From positions 20,521,821-20,585,820 of the forward strand of contig CM067081.1 in the NCBI GenBank assembly GCA_034008185.1: a DNA stretch of 64,000 nucleotides, written 5' to 3'. The notes beneath the pieces are model-generated. The model worked only from the letters and a program-made list of their open reading frames with translations. It did not search any database and was not told where the DNA came from. Positions 38,223 to 50,100 of this stretch are shown here, one piece after another (within the stretch, counting starts at the first letter, position 1; the number at the start of each line of letters is the position of its first letter). The translations under genes and the position numbers were made by a program. The stretch is from Gorsachius magnificus (taxonomy: Eukaryota; Chordata; Aves; Pelecaniformes; Ardeidae).

Positions 38223-39160
38223 ATAAGAACGGCGTATTTATATTTGGCATGTATTACGCTCTACCGTGGGATCTGCCGTTGTACCTATTATGGGAGTTTT
38301 GTAATTCACTATAATAAGGGTAGATGACAATGAGACTTTGCTACAGTATATAGAGTCTTACATTAAAAGTACTTGTCCTGCAGAACAGCGTATGTTTTCT
38401 TATTATAGTTTCTTTAGAAAAAGACAGGTCTTTCTGTGGCTCTCTGCCATCTGCCTGCCTTCTGTTCTTCGGGGGTTTTGCATAATGCAGCGCGAGTTAC
38501 CAAGTGCAGTGGTGATGATCTGAATTAGATTTATGGCTTCACTAATTGCCTTTTGAAAGCTAGGAGAACACGCCCGCTCTGTTGAAAGGGATTATCTGCT
38601 GGTACTGACCAGATGGCTCTTACCGGTCACTCTCCCTTCTGAAGGGGTACTGTACCCATCCATACTTGAGACCCAACGGACGCTGCTTAGGTACTGCTCA
38701 CTTAATGAGGTGTGCAAGGACCAAGATGAACTAGAATTAGGTGTATAAGGCTGGAACTCACAGAAGATTGTAAAATGTTCCTTTTTTAAGCTTTCTGGAA
38801 AGAATTGTTGAATTTAAATGCCAGTGTCATTGTCAGTGTTGACTTGAGTGTTACTGCCCTCTCTGACAGAGATTATTTATTTCTGATCTGACAGCTGATT
38901 CCTGTTTGAGGGGCAGTCTGATTTCTAAGTCATGCTTAGTGTCCTGAAGGAATATAGTCAGCCACAAGTCAGAGGTTTTTTTACTTCTCGAGATCAAGTG
39001 ACCTGGAAGATGTGTCAAGAGTGAGTGTATGAGGTTTGTTGCAGCTGGGGTGTAAGAACTGTGGAACAGTTACAAAAATGTTGCCCAGGTAGGCAGTTTT
39101 TCTCACTGATTTAACACACACATGCAACAGGTAAGCAGTTTTCAGGTTCTTTCACATACT
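38223..39160 (+). other. MRPL57 3' UTR and spacer to ZDHHC20
   Basis: No coding potential or repeat is recognised. An ATTAAA variant signal at 38362-38367 could end a short MRPL57 transcript. A canonical AATAAA on the plus strand appears only at 39557-39562, which would make the transcript overlap the 3' end of ZDHHC20. I cannot choose between them from sequence alone. Confidence 0.45.
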
Positions 39161-39166
39161 TTTATT
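39161..39166 (-). terminator. ZDHHC20: Candidate distal poly(A) signal of ZDHHC20
   Basis: The plus strand reads tttatt here (AATAAA on the minus strand). A second copy lies at 39254-39259. Both lie well downstream of the ZDHHC20 stop codon and just before the MRPL57 side. Together they would define the distal end of a long 3' UTR. Nearer AATAAA hexamers may give shorter isoforms. Confidence 0.4.
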
Positions 39167-42100
39167 AAGTTGATGTTGCATTTGCTGATGAATTAAGGTG
39201 TCAAATCCATTTGTATTTTACTGTTTTGGAAAAAAGGCCTAAAAGAGTACAACTTTATTTAAACATGAACTGTACTTCAGAGAAGTATGGACGGGTCTGA
39301 ACACTGATGTACAAAATCTTGAATGCACTTTCAGTGGTTATAAATGGCTTAAGATAACATTTTTATGGAACAGTATACATACAGGGAAATTGCACAGTAC
39401 AATTAAAACATGAAGGAACTTCCAGGCAAAGTGATTTTGTATTTAATTCATTTATAAAAGCCCATTTTAAAAAGTTACTTCAAGTATTAAACTATAAATG
39501 GCAACATGTTTTCTGTGTGCGTAGGACTAATCCTATCTGTGACATACAAAAAATACAATAAATGCGTCGTTATTACGTACATCTTTTACACTTCACCTCA
39601 ATCTTAAATACAGCTCACTACAAGTTTAGGCAGCACAATTAAACACAGCTATGTGGAAGCAGAACAGCTGGGACGTTGTGATTAGTGCAAATGTTGGTGA
39701 CCCTTCCAGGCAAATACAAAAATAATTGCAGAGATGACCCAGGGGTGTTCAATTCATCTAAGTTAAAAAGGGGGCAGGAAGAGGGGGCAGACTGAGCAGC
39801 AGGAACGCTGCCTCTTTCTGTGATGTTTTTATGATTGTAAATTGTCATTCAGAAGATTTCAGTTTCTCACAATGAAGCTGATCGCAACAGGGTAAGAGAG
39901 GAGAAATTCGAGAGTAACAGGCTCAGTGTGTAAGTTGTCAGCCAAGCAATGTAAACGAAGGGGATCTGCATGTCACTGGGAATGCTTTGGTGCCAAAAAA
40001 GGTGATCCATATACTTCATCCCCAACACATCTGCTTGACTGCTGAGCACCTGCTCTCCCTTTCTTGGGGCAGGGGATAGGAAGAAAGATGGGGAAACCCC
40101 CCAAAACCAAAGAAAGCAATCCTGTAAACATTACCAGACTTTACTACCTAACGGAAACAAGATTCAAGTAATCGCTGCAGAAAACAAACAGCCAAACACC
40201 AGTTTTAATCAGCACTAAAACTAACAACTTGCAGCTTCATTACATTTCATGACAGTTATGTAATTAAGAAAAATGCACATAAAAGGCTGTCTAAATATAC
40301 AAAACAAATTGATAGAAATGAGTGTAGTAAATGTGTTCAGTATTAAAACAAATCACTTAATATGCAGCTGTTCTCTTTGGTGCCATTCAGGGAGAGAAGA
40401 GCCTCGATGTTGCTATTTTTTGGGTCCTGTGAAAGATACGTTCCTGCTCTGCACTTAGAATTAAAGTAGCTGCTATCTGGAACCTCTGCAAACGCATACT
40501 TGAATCCCCCAATTATGTACAATTTTAGAGGGTGTCCTCAGAGAACATCATATACTATGAAGCTCAAAGTTGTTTTTTGGTTTTGTTTTTTTAATAAATA
40601 CGGTTAGTCAAGTGCTCCAGATCTAGGCAGATCTGGTTAATTTATGTCAGAGTCAATGCATCTCTTGGTAAATCTGCCAGACGCTAATGCTGCTGCAGAC
40701 GCTGCTCTCTTTTTCCCTCCTCTTGGGGCTCTGGTGAGCTACAACTGGAGCATACTTCAGATGGATCAAGTTCTTTGAGTGGATATGGAATGGTATTGAA
40801 CTTAACCAAACCCTCCAACCCCCCAAAATACTACTTACAATACAGAAGAGCTGCACAAGATCAAATGAGGGAAGAAAAGTACCTGAAAACTGCAGGCATT
40901 TAGCATTCTGGAGAACAGGATCAGTTTCTAAGAATAGCGTAACAAAAGTAGCTGGGTACCCGCAAATTCCACACTCAAGGGCCAGCTTTAACAAAAACGT
41001 TACCATAATTTCTACTCAAATCTCTCAAAATAAAAGTGCTTAAACTCCCTCTAAAATAACCCTCTGAACATTTAAAGTGGAACTTTTCAATCAAAGGCCT
41101 ACCATGATCTAAATTGTGACACTGCAATCTCAGCATTGTAGGAAAATTGGTTATGACAGAAACCTATACCTCTTCCTGCCTCCTTCCCATGACATGCCTT
41201 TGGTAGGAGCAGCAATGACGTGTACATTGTATGGTCTGTGAATAAACAGTCATAAGAAAAAAATAGTATTAGCTGTGTTGTTTTAAGTATTCCTTCCTAT
41301 TTATGGATCTCCTTGCCTCGTCTTCACAGGGACGGGTTTATCATCTCAAGGCATTTCAGAAATCTTGAGAAATCACACTGAAATCTTGCTCTACCTCAGG
41401 CTTCTGTCTCACACTGGGAGTTTAATATCATTTCATGTGCATGACTCGTGTGTGTATGTGGATTTTTTTAAAAGAAAAAAGCAGTAAGAAATATTAAAGC
41501 AGTTTCCAACTCCAGCCAATGGCAACTATCCTGCAGTAACTACAATACTATTTATGGTTTGCAATAGTAATCATTTTGATGGATCTAAAAGGTTATTTTT
41601 AGTGACAATCCAGGTATTTTCAAGACTGACTGATACAAGGTAGGTTAAAGCACCAAACCAGCACATGCAACACAACCCAGCACCCTCAAGAGTTGTTTTC
41701 CCAGGATCCATCTCCCTCCTGGCCTCTTCAACAGGGTTGCTCTTCTCGCTGCATTCACTGAAGTTTTCCACTTTTCAGTGCATGGGCCAAGAGGATTTCC
41801 TGGAGCACCCCTACAGCCCCCCTGCCTCTGCTGGCAGTGGTACCTAAGCCTGCTTGCAACGCCACAGCCAAACAGCTGCTTGTCCTCACCAACTTTTTAA
41901 TCCTGGCTTGGTCCCTCATTTTGCCTATCCTGCTCTCTGATACAGCACAGAGCGCCCTTGCTTATGGCTAGGGAGCTGTCAGGACAGAACTCTGAAAGAC
42001 GGAACAGAAGACGTCCTGCCACCTTGGACACGATACCTCCTCCACAGCCAGGGCCTGCCGGGAAAACGTGACCCCCCCCATCCCACTCACTGCTAGGACC

Positions 42101-42180
42101 TTGGAGCTCGCCAATACACTTCCCTTAGAGAACTGAATTCTTTTATATCAGTCTGGGGTTTCTCTTAGTAACCAGTTCCC

Positions 42181-42229
42181 TGGGGGAGGGGGGTTTGGGG
42201 GGGGGAGAAGGGAGGGGGTTTGGGGGTGG
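42181..42229 (+). repeat. G-rich low-complexity tract
   Basis: Runs of five to nine G separated by ttt, a or agaag occur here. They include two similar copies of a run of G followed by gtttggggg. It fits a quadruplex motif on the plus strand; the ZDHHC20 transcript would carry the C-rich complement. Confidence 0.7.
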
Positions 42230-45200
42230 TAAATTTGGAAGAATTGTATTTGAATCATTTTATTACATTTCATATTTGCCAGAGTGATTTTTCAATAATG
42301 CCTGCTTTTACACCAACAGTAATCTGGCCTCAAGAGTATCCTAAGCACACTGCTCTCCTCCTTATCTGAAACATGAGAAAAATCCAGGACAAAATGCATC
42401 CACGATCTACATAAAGATGTCGGAAACACGAGCTCATCCTGAAAAGCCACAGAAAATGTCCATCAGGTATACACAAAACTGGTTTCAGAAGACCAGCACT
42501 TGCTAGAGAATGCACATGGAGTTAGCCCAGTCTGTTTACTTGCAGTTTTTCCTGACTGAAGAAATCAAACAAGTTATACTGATGTTAGCCTACAGTATAT
42601 ATACATTCATATGTGGGTATATCAAGCACTTCGGGCGGACCATATTGCTGAATCAGTGATATTTACCATATTAGAGACACAGATTTTGCTTATAGTTCTG
42701 CTAGACAATGACTGTGCATGTACGTGTTACCTCAGCTGTAATACACTGATGCAGTAAACGCCAGATGATATCCTGGGCCCTCCATTACAGTTCCACCACT
42801 GTCTGGGGCTGCTAATTTTGGTATCCAGAACAAGCCATTTGAACTTGCAGTCTTCTGTCTCTGTTGTCTTCCCCAAGAAACTTTGCTGGTGCAGTACTGC
42901 CGAGAGCTCATATTCAGATGAGCACTTCTCACCTGACATTTGAGAAGAAAAATCTAAACTTTTCAGATTAATGTGTAGCAAATGTTTTTGTAAGTTTTGA
43001 AATTAGCAAATGCAAAGTTTCTTGTACAAAGTTTGAAGAAACATTCTGCAACTTTTACAGAACATTCAAGTTTGGACCATTACTTCCGTGTCAAGAACAT
43101 CCCATAGTGACCAAATCACGTTCGTAAGTTCTCAAAGTGTTTTGTTCTAGATTAATATTTAAGAAAAATTTATTCTTTCCAAAGACAAAATATACTTGTT
43201 TTAAACCTTACAGTATATTTGATACCGTAGTATCTCCATCATAGCAATCACTCTGGGAGAGAAACCAAACAGGTTCTTTTGGTCCAGATCATCAACTCGG
43301 CTACTGCCTTCAGTCTGTACCAAAAGGGCTCACGTCTATTTGTAACCAGCATCAGCTGAACATCAGAAAAGTTACAGACAGGAAAATAGTATTTATCACT
43401 TCTTCCAGGTGCAAAATTCCAATACCACCCAAAGATAAATTAGCAGTCTTCTCTACAGAGGAGTGAGGGGGAAAAAAAATACCCCGTGTTGTTTGCTGTA
43501 GGTCTTGAGTTTAGGATGGACTTTATTCCTCACACAGGAAACACATTTTGCCTTTCGTGAACAGGTACATCACTGCACAAAGCATTCAATCTTGAGCAAA
43601 TTCAGCATCACTTAAACTGGACTTGAAAGTGGCGGACTAAAGCATACAAATTTTCAGTGTTAACACAAATGTGTGATCCAACACTAATTTTCTCCTAAGT
43701 ACTTGGTATTTGTTTAAATGGTACTTTAGAACCAATAAAAACTTATGCCTTTATTAAAAAGATAAAACAAAAGTATAAAACAGTATTTATAAACCATCAA
43801 GAGTCCCATAGAAAAAGCAGTACTCTTCCAGTTCCATTTTCTAACAACACACAACTGCAATAAGATTTTTCTCAGCAGTACTTCACCATTTTGTTATTGC
43901 CTCATGCAGAACACTGCAGACAATAACAGAAAATGTAACAACTGTTAATTCCTTTTTGGACTGTCTTTTCTTTGTATGCTGCTAGACAATTGTTGGAAAG
44001 TAATAATCCATGTTTTTTCAACTAAAAAATGAGTTTGCTGTTTTGAGCTCTGTTCTTGATATGATTAAATAAATCAAAGTAAAATGATGAGGGGGCTCAA
44101 TCCTATAGCACAAAAGAAAAAAAAAAAAGCAACACCCAAGTAAAAGGCTTTCACGTTGTTGGCATGCCTTGCTCCAAAGCACAGCTAGTAGAAGGAATCC
44201 TCAAACCCGAAAGACTTGGGAGAGCTATGATCATGGGGTAGACTGGTTAATAGGAAGAGGGGAGAAGACATCGTCCAGTCCCTTCCCCATCCCCTGGTGT
44301 TGGAACTACATGTAGTTGCACTTCAGACTCGCTGACCATGCTCTGTGTTGAATTTCACCCACCCACCCCTTTTTTTTTTTCCCTTTTCCTTTTTTTCTTT
44401 CTTTCTGTACCCTGGAGACCTGCTATTGGAAGGGACTTCCGCAGTGCCTAAGGTATGAAGTTTGCCCGTGGGGAGGCAGGACTCTCTGCAATCTACCCCC
44501 ACCACTGCAGCATAACAGAAATGCATAGTTCCCACTCTGGACCTTGTGCATCCAAGCAGGGCACTTCAGGATTTGGCCCTTTGGTAGCAGTATATAATTC
44601 AGTGTTGCATAAATGCACATTAAGAATCTTAAGGCATCTGTCTTAACTTCCCTGCTCTGCAATAGTGCTTACAAGAATCCATTGTACTGTGCAGAAACTT
44701 GAATTTCTTGTCTCTTCCTAAAATGTTCGTGTTCCATTTTTTACTGATCAACTTCTTCCAAACAAAATTAAGTAATATTCAAGCACAAAATGTGTTGCAG
44801 AAACCTAGTGAAACAAAAAAACCAGTAAGTGGAATTATACCATTAGCTTTGAAAAAACAGATCATAGTGCATTACAAGAATGCAGCCAGGTAACATGTTA
44901 ATTTATAGACTCTGGATTCAGGACAGCAGTTAAGGTAATTTCAACTCATAATTAGCTGCCTGGGAGGTGTGAGGTTTTTTGTTTTGTTTTAAACCTCTTA
45001 GTTTTAGAAGATTATCTGCATTAAGAACATCAATCCATCACCACTGACCTGTGGCTAAAGTCTCTTGGATCCCTGATTGGCAAGAATTGCTCATTCATTT
45101 TGAATTAAACTAATAGATACAGGGGCACAAATCATACTTGCCTAGGTGAGGCGGGGGGGACTGCTAGCTGGAGGATTGGCCGCCTTTTGCAAGTCATGCT

Positions 45201-46231
45201 CTTTTCTCTAGAATAATCTGGCAATTTTACTCATCAGCAATAACTTTGATTGCTTCTGCTTCATATTACAGGCATACAATTGAAAAATATAACTATCAGT
45301 CTGTTACAGGATATACAAAAGCACATGGAACACATGGTTGGATCTCACAACTATCGTATAGTTGCTTACACTTGCAGGGGGACTGGAATTAACCACCTTG
45401 GCCTACAGAAACTGTGATCAAATCCAGCTGAAGTCAGAATGGCTGAAATGTGCTACCGAGTTAACAACCATTATTTGAGATAACACATACCAAAATGCTT
45501 TTGTGTTGGGTGCAATTATGCACTATTTATTTTTACAACTTTTAAAACTACAGCATTTTGGGCAAGTGTGACACAAAGTACACTCTCTTCCTTTATTAAA
45601 CTTGGCCTGACTTTAGGAAGAGAGGGAGGATAAAAGGGAAATTCATCCCAGATTACTACCAGTTAATTGTCCAGCCTAAGCCAGCCACTTATGTTCCCTC
45701 TTTTAGGTCAGTGGAAAGAAAGATCAAGACCTTTCCGTAATACCCTATCAAAGGCTGCTGGGCTGAGCTGCTCTCAGAACATATCTATTCCTCTTTATGA
45801 AGAACAGAAAAGCCTCAGTAACCTGTTTAGACCAGATTAGTTTTTATATAGCTGGAAGCTGAAAGGAGTCCCTTGCTGGGACATTCATTTGCACATTATA
45901 TATAAAGTGTCAAGAAAAGTTGCAAAGGGAGAACTCATTGTTGGTGGGTTCTCATGGTTGAGTCGGTTTTTCAGAAGTACCGCTAACTAATTTTGGTTTT
46001 GTACGAGTTTACGCTGAGCAGTCTGACCAACATCGGTCAAAGCATCACACCATCCCGCACAAAGACTTCAGACAGTTTTTTTTTTTCCTTGAAAACATCC
46101 CCCCAACAATGATTCTACGGCGGAAGAATTATTTTAAAAAAAATAAATAAATTAAGCGATTCTAAAATTACTGGGCGCACAAAACTCAAATCTTTTGCTT
46201 TCTTTCCAAAGAAAATGGGAATTCCTTGCAA

Positions 46232-46308
46232 GTTATCTACTCTTTTTTTTTTTTTTTTTTTTTTTAAGAAAAAAGAAAAAGAATGGGGAAAAAAAAAAAA
46301 GAAAAAGG
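46232..46308. repeat. Poly(T)/poly(A) inverted low-complexity tract
   Basis: A run of about 24 T is followed within a few bases by A-rich sequence (aagaaaaaagaaaaagaatgggg, then about 12 A). This makes a T-then-A inverted arrangement able to fold as a long A-T hairpin in single-stranded form. It lies in the probable ZDHHC20 3' UTR. Confidence 0.7.
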
Positions 46309-47093
46309 GCAGAGGGGGTGAATGACTCAGCCCTCAGCATCTACCCGTTGCTAGTTGTCCAAATAAGATTTGTTTCTCTTCCAAAAAGAAAAATTTAATG
46401 GGAGCTTATAAGCTCACCACAGTGTAAAGTCAACATAAAAGAGTCTAACCTAGTCACTGGAAATACACCAAGGGAAGTTTTCATATATGCGGCAGCACTC
46501 ACTGTATTTCCTTAATGCAAAGTGTGCACGAAGCTCTTACATAAAAGATCCCTGTCAATTCCAAGTATGACAAAGCAGTCCCTCTGCAGACACCTATATT
46601 TACCTATTGACCTTCCTCCCTTGTGCGCACACAGCTTCTTAAAGAGCAGAGCACTGCTCACCAATATACGATTAAGAAAAAGACAGTTAAGGAGCTGTTC
46701 CTTAAGAATAGCGCTTCCTCAAGACAGGGCTTCATCTTGAAATTGCCTGTTTAGCAGATTAGATTCTTTTCTCTGGTCAGGTAACAAATCCAGCACTATT
46801 CACTTCAATCTAAATTACAGGATTAGTCTGACACGTCTCAGATCTAGCCAGCCCATGCTTCCTGTACTGCAGCATTACTCCCATTCTTGTCTTTTGGACA
46901 GCTCCATTCTGAGTTTTATTTAGACTTTTCTATTACTCATCCAACATCAGAGGACTCCTTTGCATTCCATGACTAATGACTTTTGACTTCAAGATGTCTA
47001 TTTTAGTTTACTCGTACATATACAGAAAGGGCAATCAATTCTGTTGGTCTTACCTGTTTCTCATTGAGATGGTTGGTTAGTAATAAGCTGAGA

Positions 47094-47131
47094 TCAGCTT
47101 TCCAATGAAACTATAATATGCTTTTTTGCAC
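47094..47131 (-). CDS. ZDHHC20: ZDHHC20 terminal coding exon
   Basis: A 38-nt coding end follows the acceptor cacattttag. Joined to the phase-1 donor at 47528, it reads [12 protein letters not shown] then TGA at 47094-47096. Human ZDHHC20 ends GTNNHVTVAIEN, also 12 residues. The identical length, the His-x-x-Val core and the correct phase support the call despite low identity. Confidence 0.8.
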
Positions 47132-50100
47132 CTAAAATGTGAGAGAATCTCAATTATGTGTTTTTGCAGATTTGCATAACAAATAGCAAAGACTTCAAAC
47201 CAGAAAGCACATTTATTGTATTGTGCCTATTTTAGAAAAATATTTTCCTCCCCCTAATCAAACATAAGAAGATCCAAAATCTCAGAACAGGAAGTGCAAA
47301 AGTGAGAATTATCTATCCATAACCTTAGTGTAATAACTCGTTTTGGAGCAGAGCATGAGACACAAGTTAGCCTTAACTTCTAAACATGCTGACTTGATTC
47401 TATGGAACAAATTTTCTTGTACTTGACTCCAACCAATTCCTAAGGACTTTTTAGGCCTAAGAAAAAATGGAAAAGCCTACCACAAGCAAAACCATAGAAT
47501 CATCAGAAACATTACAGTGCAGGCTACCTGATTTAACGTTTTCCTCTTCAGGGGCGCCTTCCACCCACTGACTGTCACTGGCTAGCAATCGATTTTGTGA
47601 TTCACTGAGTGGTCGAGTAGGAAAGGACTGATTGGCTCCAGAGCTGAAAAGTAAGCAAAGTCAAAAGGAAGTCTACAATAGCAGTAGGTCCTTATTTCAG
47701 ACATCTGTAGAGCAGTGAAATTACTTAAGAGCAAAGCAAACAAAAAACCCCTAAACTGCCAACTAAAAGTGGCCCCCACCCCCCAACCCCAGTTCTCCTA
47801 CCGGCTTGTTCCAGTCATCAGTTTAAAGCCTTACCTGAGATAGGCCATTCACAGTTCAAATGGAAAAAAAGCACAGATCGATGGACAAGAAATGGCATAC
47901 TGACAACAGTGCTACTGCCACGCAGTTAAAAAGAAAACCTAACCAGTGCTGTCTAGAAGAACAACCTAATGCCATCTTATCTCATCAGTAAATGCTAGGG
48001 CCTTCTGCTGAACATCTTCCTAATGCAAAAGGATACCCTGCTGCTTGCGCAAGGGTTCTGCTCTTGCATAAATTCCACAGGTTATGCTGCACTGGAAGCA
48101 ACTTCTTCTCGGTATTGTCTTTGAACGCTCCCAATGCCTGGTAACTCAGGTGACCACTGTTGACAACAACCTTCTGCTACAAATTCATCAAACTATACAG
48201 AAGACTTCTAAAATTGCAAATGTAAACACCCCCAAAAGTTTCACATATTTCTGTGTCTTTGAATCTAAAGCAGGCTTCCTGAAAATACATTGAAGATGCA
48301 AAATGTGCAAATTTGGAGGGATAAAAAGTAATGAGCTAAAACCCCTCCAGTGCTAAAAACCAGCAACAGCTGCTGTGATCTACCTCTCCTGCAAACTGTG
48401 TCTCAGAATCCCTTGTTTAAGCATGCTGGAGGAGGTGAAATACAAATAATACCTTGCCTTTCTCTCATTCCAAAAAATATCTTAAACCTCTTTTTTCCAT
48501 AGACCATTATTCACTCTTCCCTAGGACTTTTTTGATTGTTGTTAAGAGCCAGTAATCTCTCTTACTTTCTGTATGCCTGTTCCTCTGTTATAGGTCAAAA
48601 TCAAGAAACAGACTTTCTCCATCAAGCAGCGCCATTTTTTAGTCTTGATCCATTCTGTACTTCTCTGAAGATTTACAAACTCACTCGGAAGATTACAAGA
48701 AGTATAAAAAAATGTAAAAATAATTTTGAAACAGTTTTTTCTCCAGATTAAGTACAGAACAGTACAAAATCAGCATTTTAAATACTATAGTTACCTTTTG
48801 GCAGGTTCATTTTGGCTTGAGACAGTAAGTTGCTCTGGATCCGTAATCACCAAACGAGTTGGAAAATTACACCCATCGCCCAAACTAAACCAGAAACAAA
48901 GATTCAAATCACTGTTTGTAGTTGACTTAAATGAACTGAACAAGTACCCATGCAAAAGGCAAATGCTACAGGCTCAAATCATTTACTTGAGTGCAGTTTT
49001 GAACTCCAGACTTGAGCAAGACAGTTCTACCACTAAGCTGGATGATCAGTTAATTAAATCTTGGAGCTCAAATTATTCCCACCCTATCACTCAGCATGGA
49101 TTGCTGACCACAGCACTAGTCTATGTATTTCAGAAACATCACTGGGATTCTGTTGACTGCAGCCCCAGTCTTCCCCCAAACCACCGTACACACGTAGTCA
49201 GGCTATGTGGTATTTACAACCCCAGAAGCTGTAGCATAAATAATATCCTGGTGGCCATGCTTTTCCCTCCGCCCATCATTTTGAGGTTAGCTAAGCCTTC
49301 TTTCAAAGCAAGTTTCAAATCAGGAGAAAATGTGGTGGCAAAACAGACTGATCCATCTACAATATAGCTTCTGTCTTTAAGCACACGAAAAGTCATGGTA
49401 GTTGAGCAAACAGCTGAGGCAACCGAAGATCTTGTTATTACCTCTGCTGTTTGCTACCAGACCTCAGCTTCACAAATGGGTTCACCAACATTTAAAACTG
49501 ATACACAACCCCCCGAAAGCAGTGTTGAAACATGGCTCCTACTTTGTTCTGCTGATTTTCAGGAGTGGTGGGAGTGGGTTGCAGGTCAGTCTTGCTTCAT
49601 CAAGCTCTTCTGACACTTGTCTGCAACTCCCTAACGCTGGCTCAGCTGAAGTTTTAAAACGAGTATTTTGCATCGTATCAGGGGATTATTTTTTTTTCGC
49701 TGCTGCTTATTTACACACACTTTCTCAGGCAGCTTTCAATACCGAAACTGTCATCTACAGCATAAGGAAAGCTGTCAAGCGTTTTCAGGGGCAAGAGAGG
49801 GTGTTTTTAAACTGGTGGTGTTTCAACGCAGCTGAAGTACAAGCATTTAGATCTCCTTTGAGTTGCTGATTTCTGCTCTATAATCAGACACTAATACTAC
49901 CACCAAGAGGTGTATGATTTTTGAAATACACTTCTCAAAGCTTTCCAAACATCCATATTTAGAAGACCCTTATCAACGAGGCCCTTGTCTTTGAATGAAA
50001 ACCCTGTGCAGAGTTTGCTTAGTTTTCTCCTGCACATTTTCCCTATTCACTGGGCAGGATTTACAAGTTGACTTTTCAGTTGTGCTTTCTTTTTTAGGAG

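Larger units (their letters stand above)
39167..47093 (-). other. ZDHHC20: Probable long 3' UTR of ZDHHC20
   Basis: About 7.9 kb of AT-rich sequence without a recognisable gene follows the ZDHHC20 stop. It contains several homopolymer and G-rich runs. Open frames on both strands (for example 84 codons at 42727-42981 on the minus strand) have no recognisable features. Mammalian ZDHHC20 also has a long 3' UTR, so assigning most of this stretch to it is reasonable. The true end is inferred only from poly(A) hexamers near 39161 and 39254. Confidence 0.5.

Noticed and set aside
42727..42981. 84-codon minus-strand open frame considered as the last ZDHHC20 exon
   Set aside because: It does not resemble the ZDHHC20 tail. 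The short exon at 47094-47131 matches in length, phase and residues instead.
48726..49367. 213-codon plus-strand open frame
   Set aside because: It runs antisense across a verified ZDHHC20 exon (48795-48884) and adjoining intron, with no recognisable domain.
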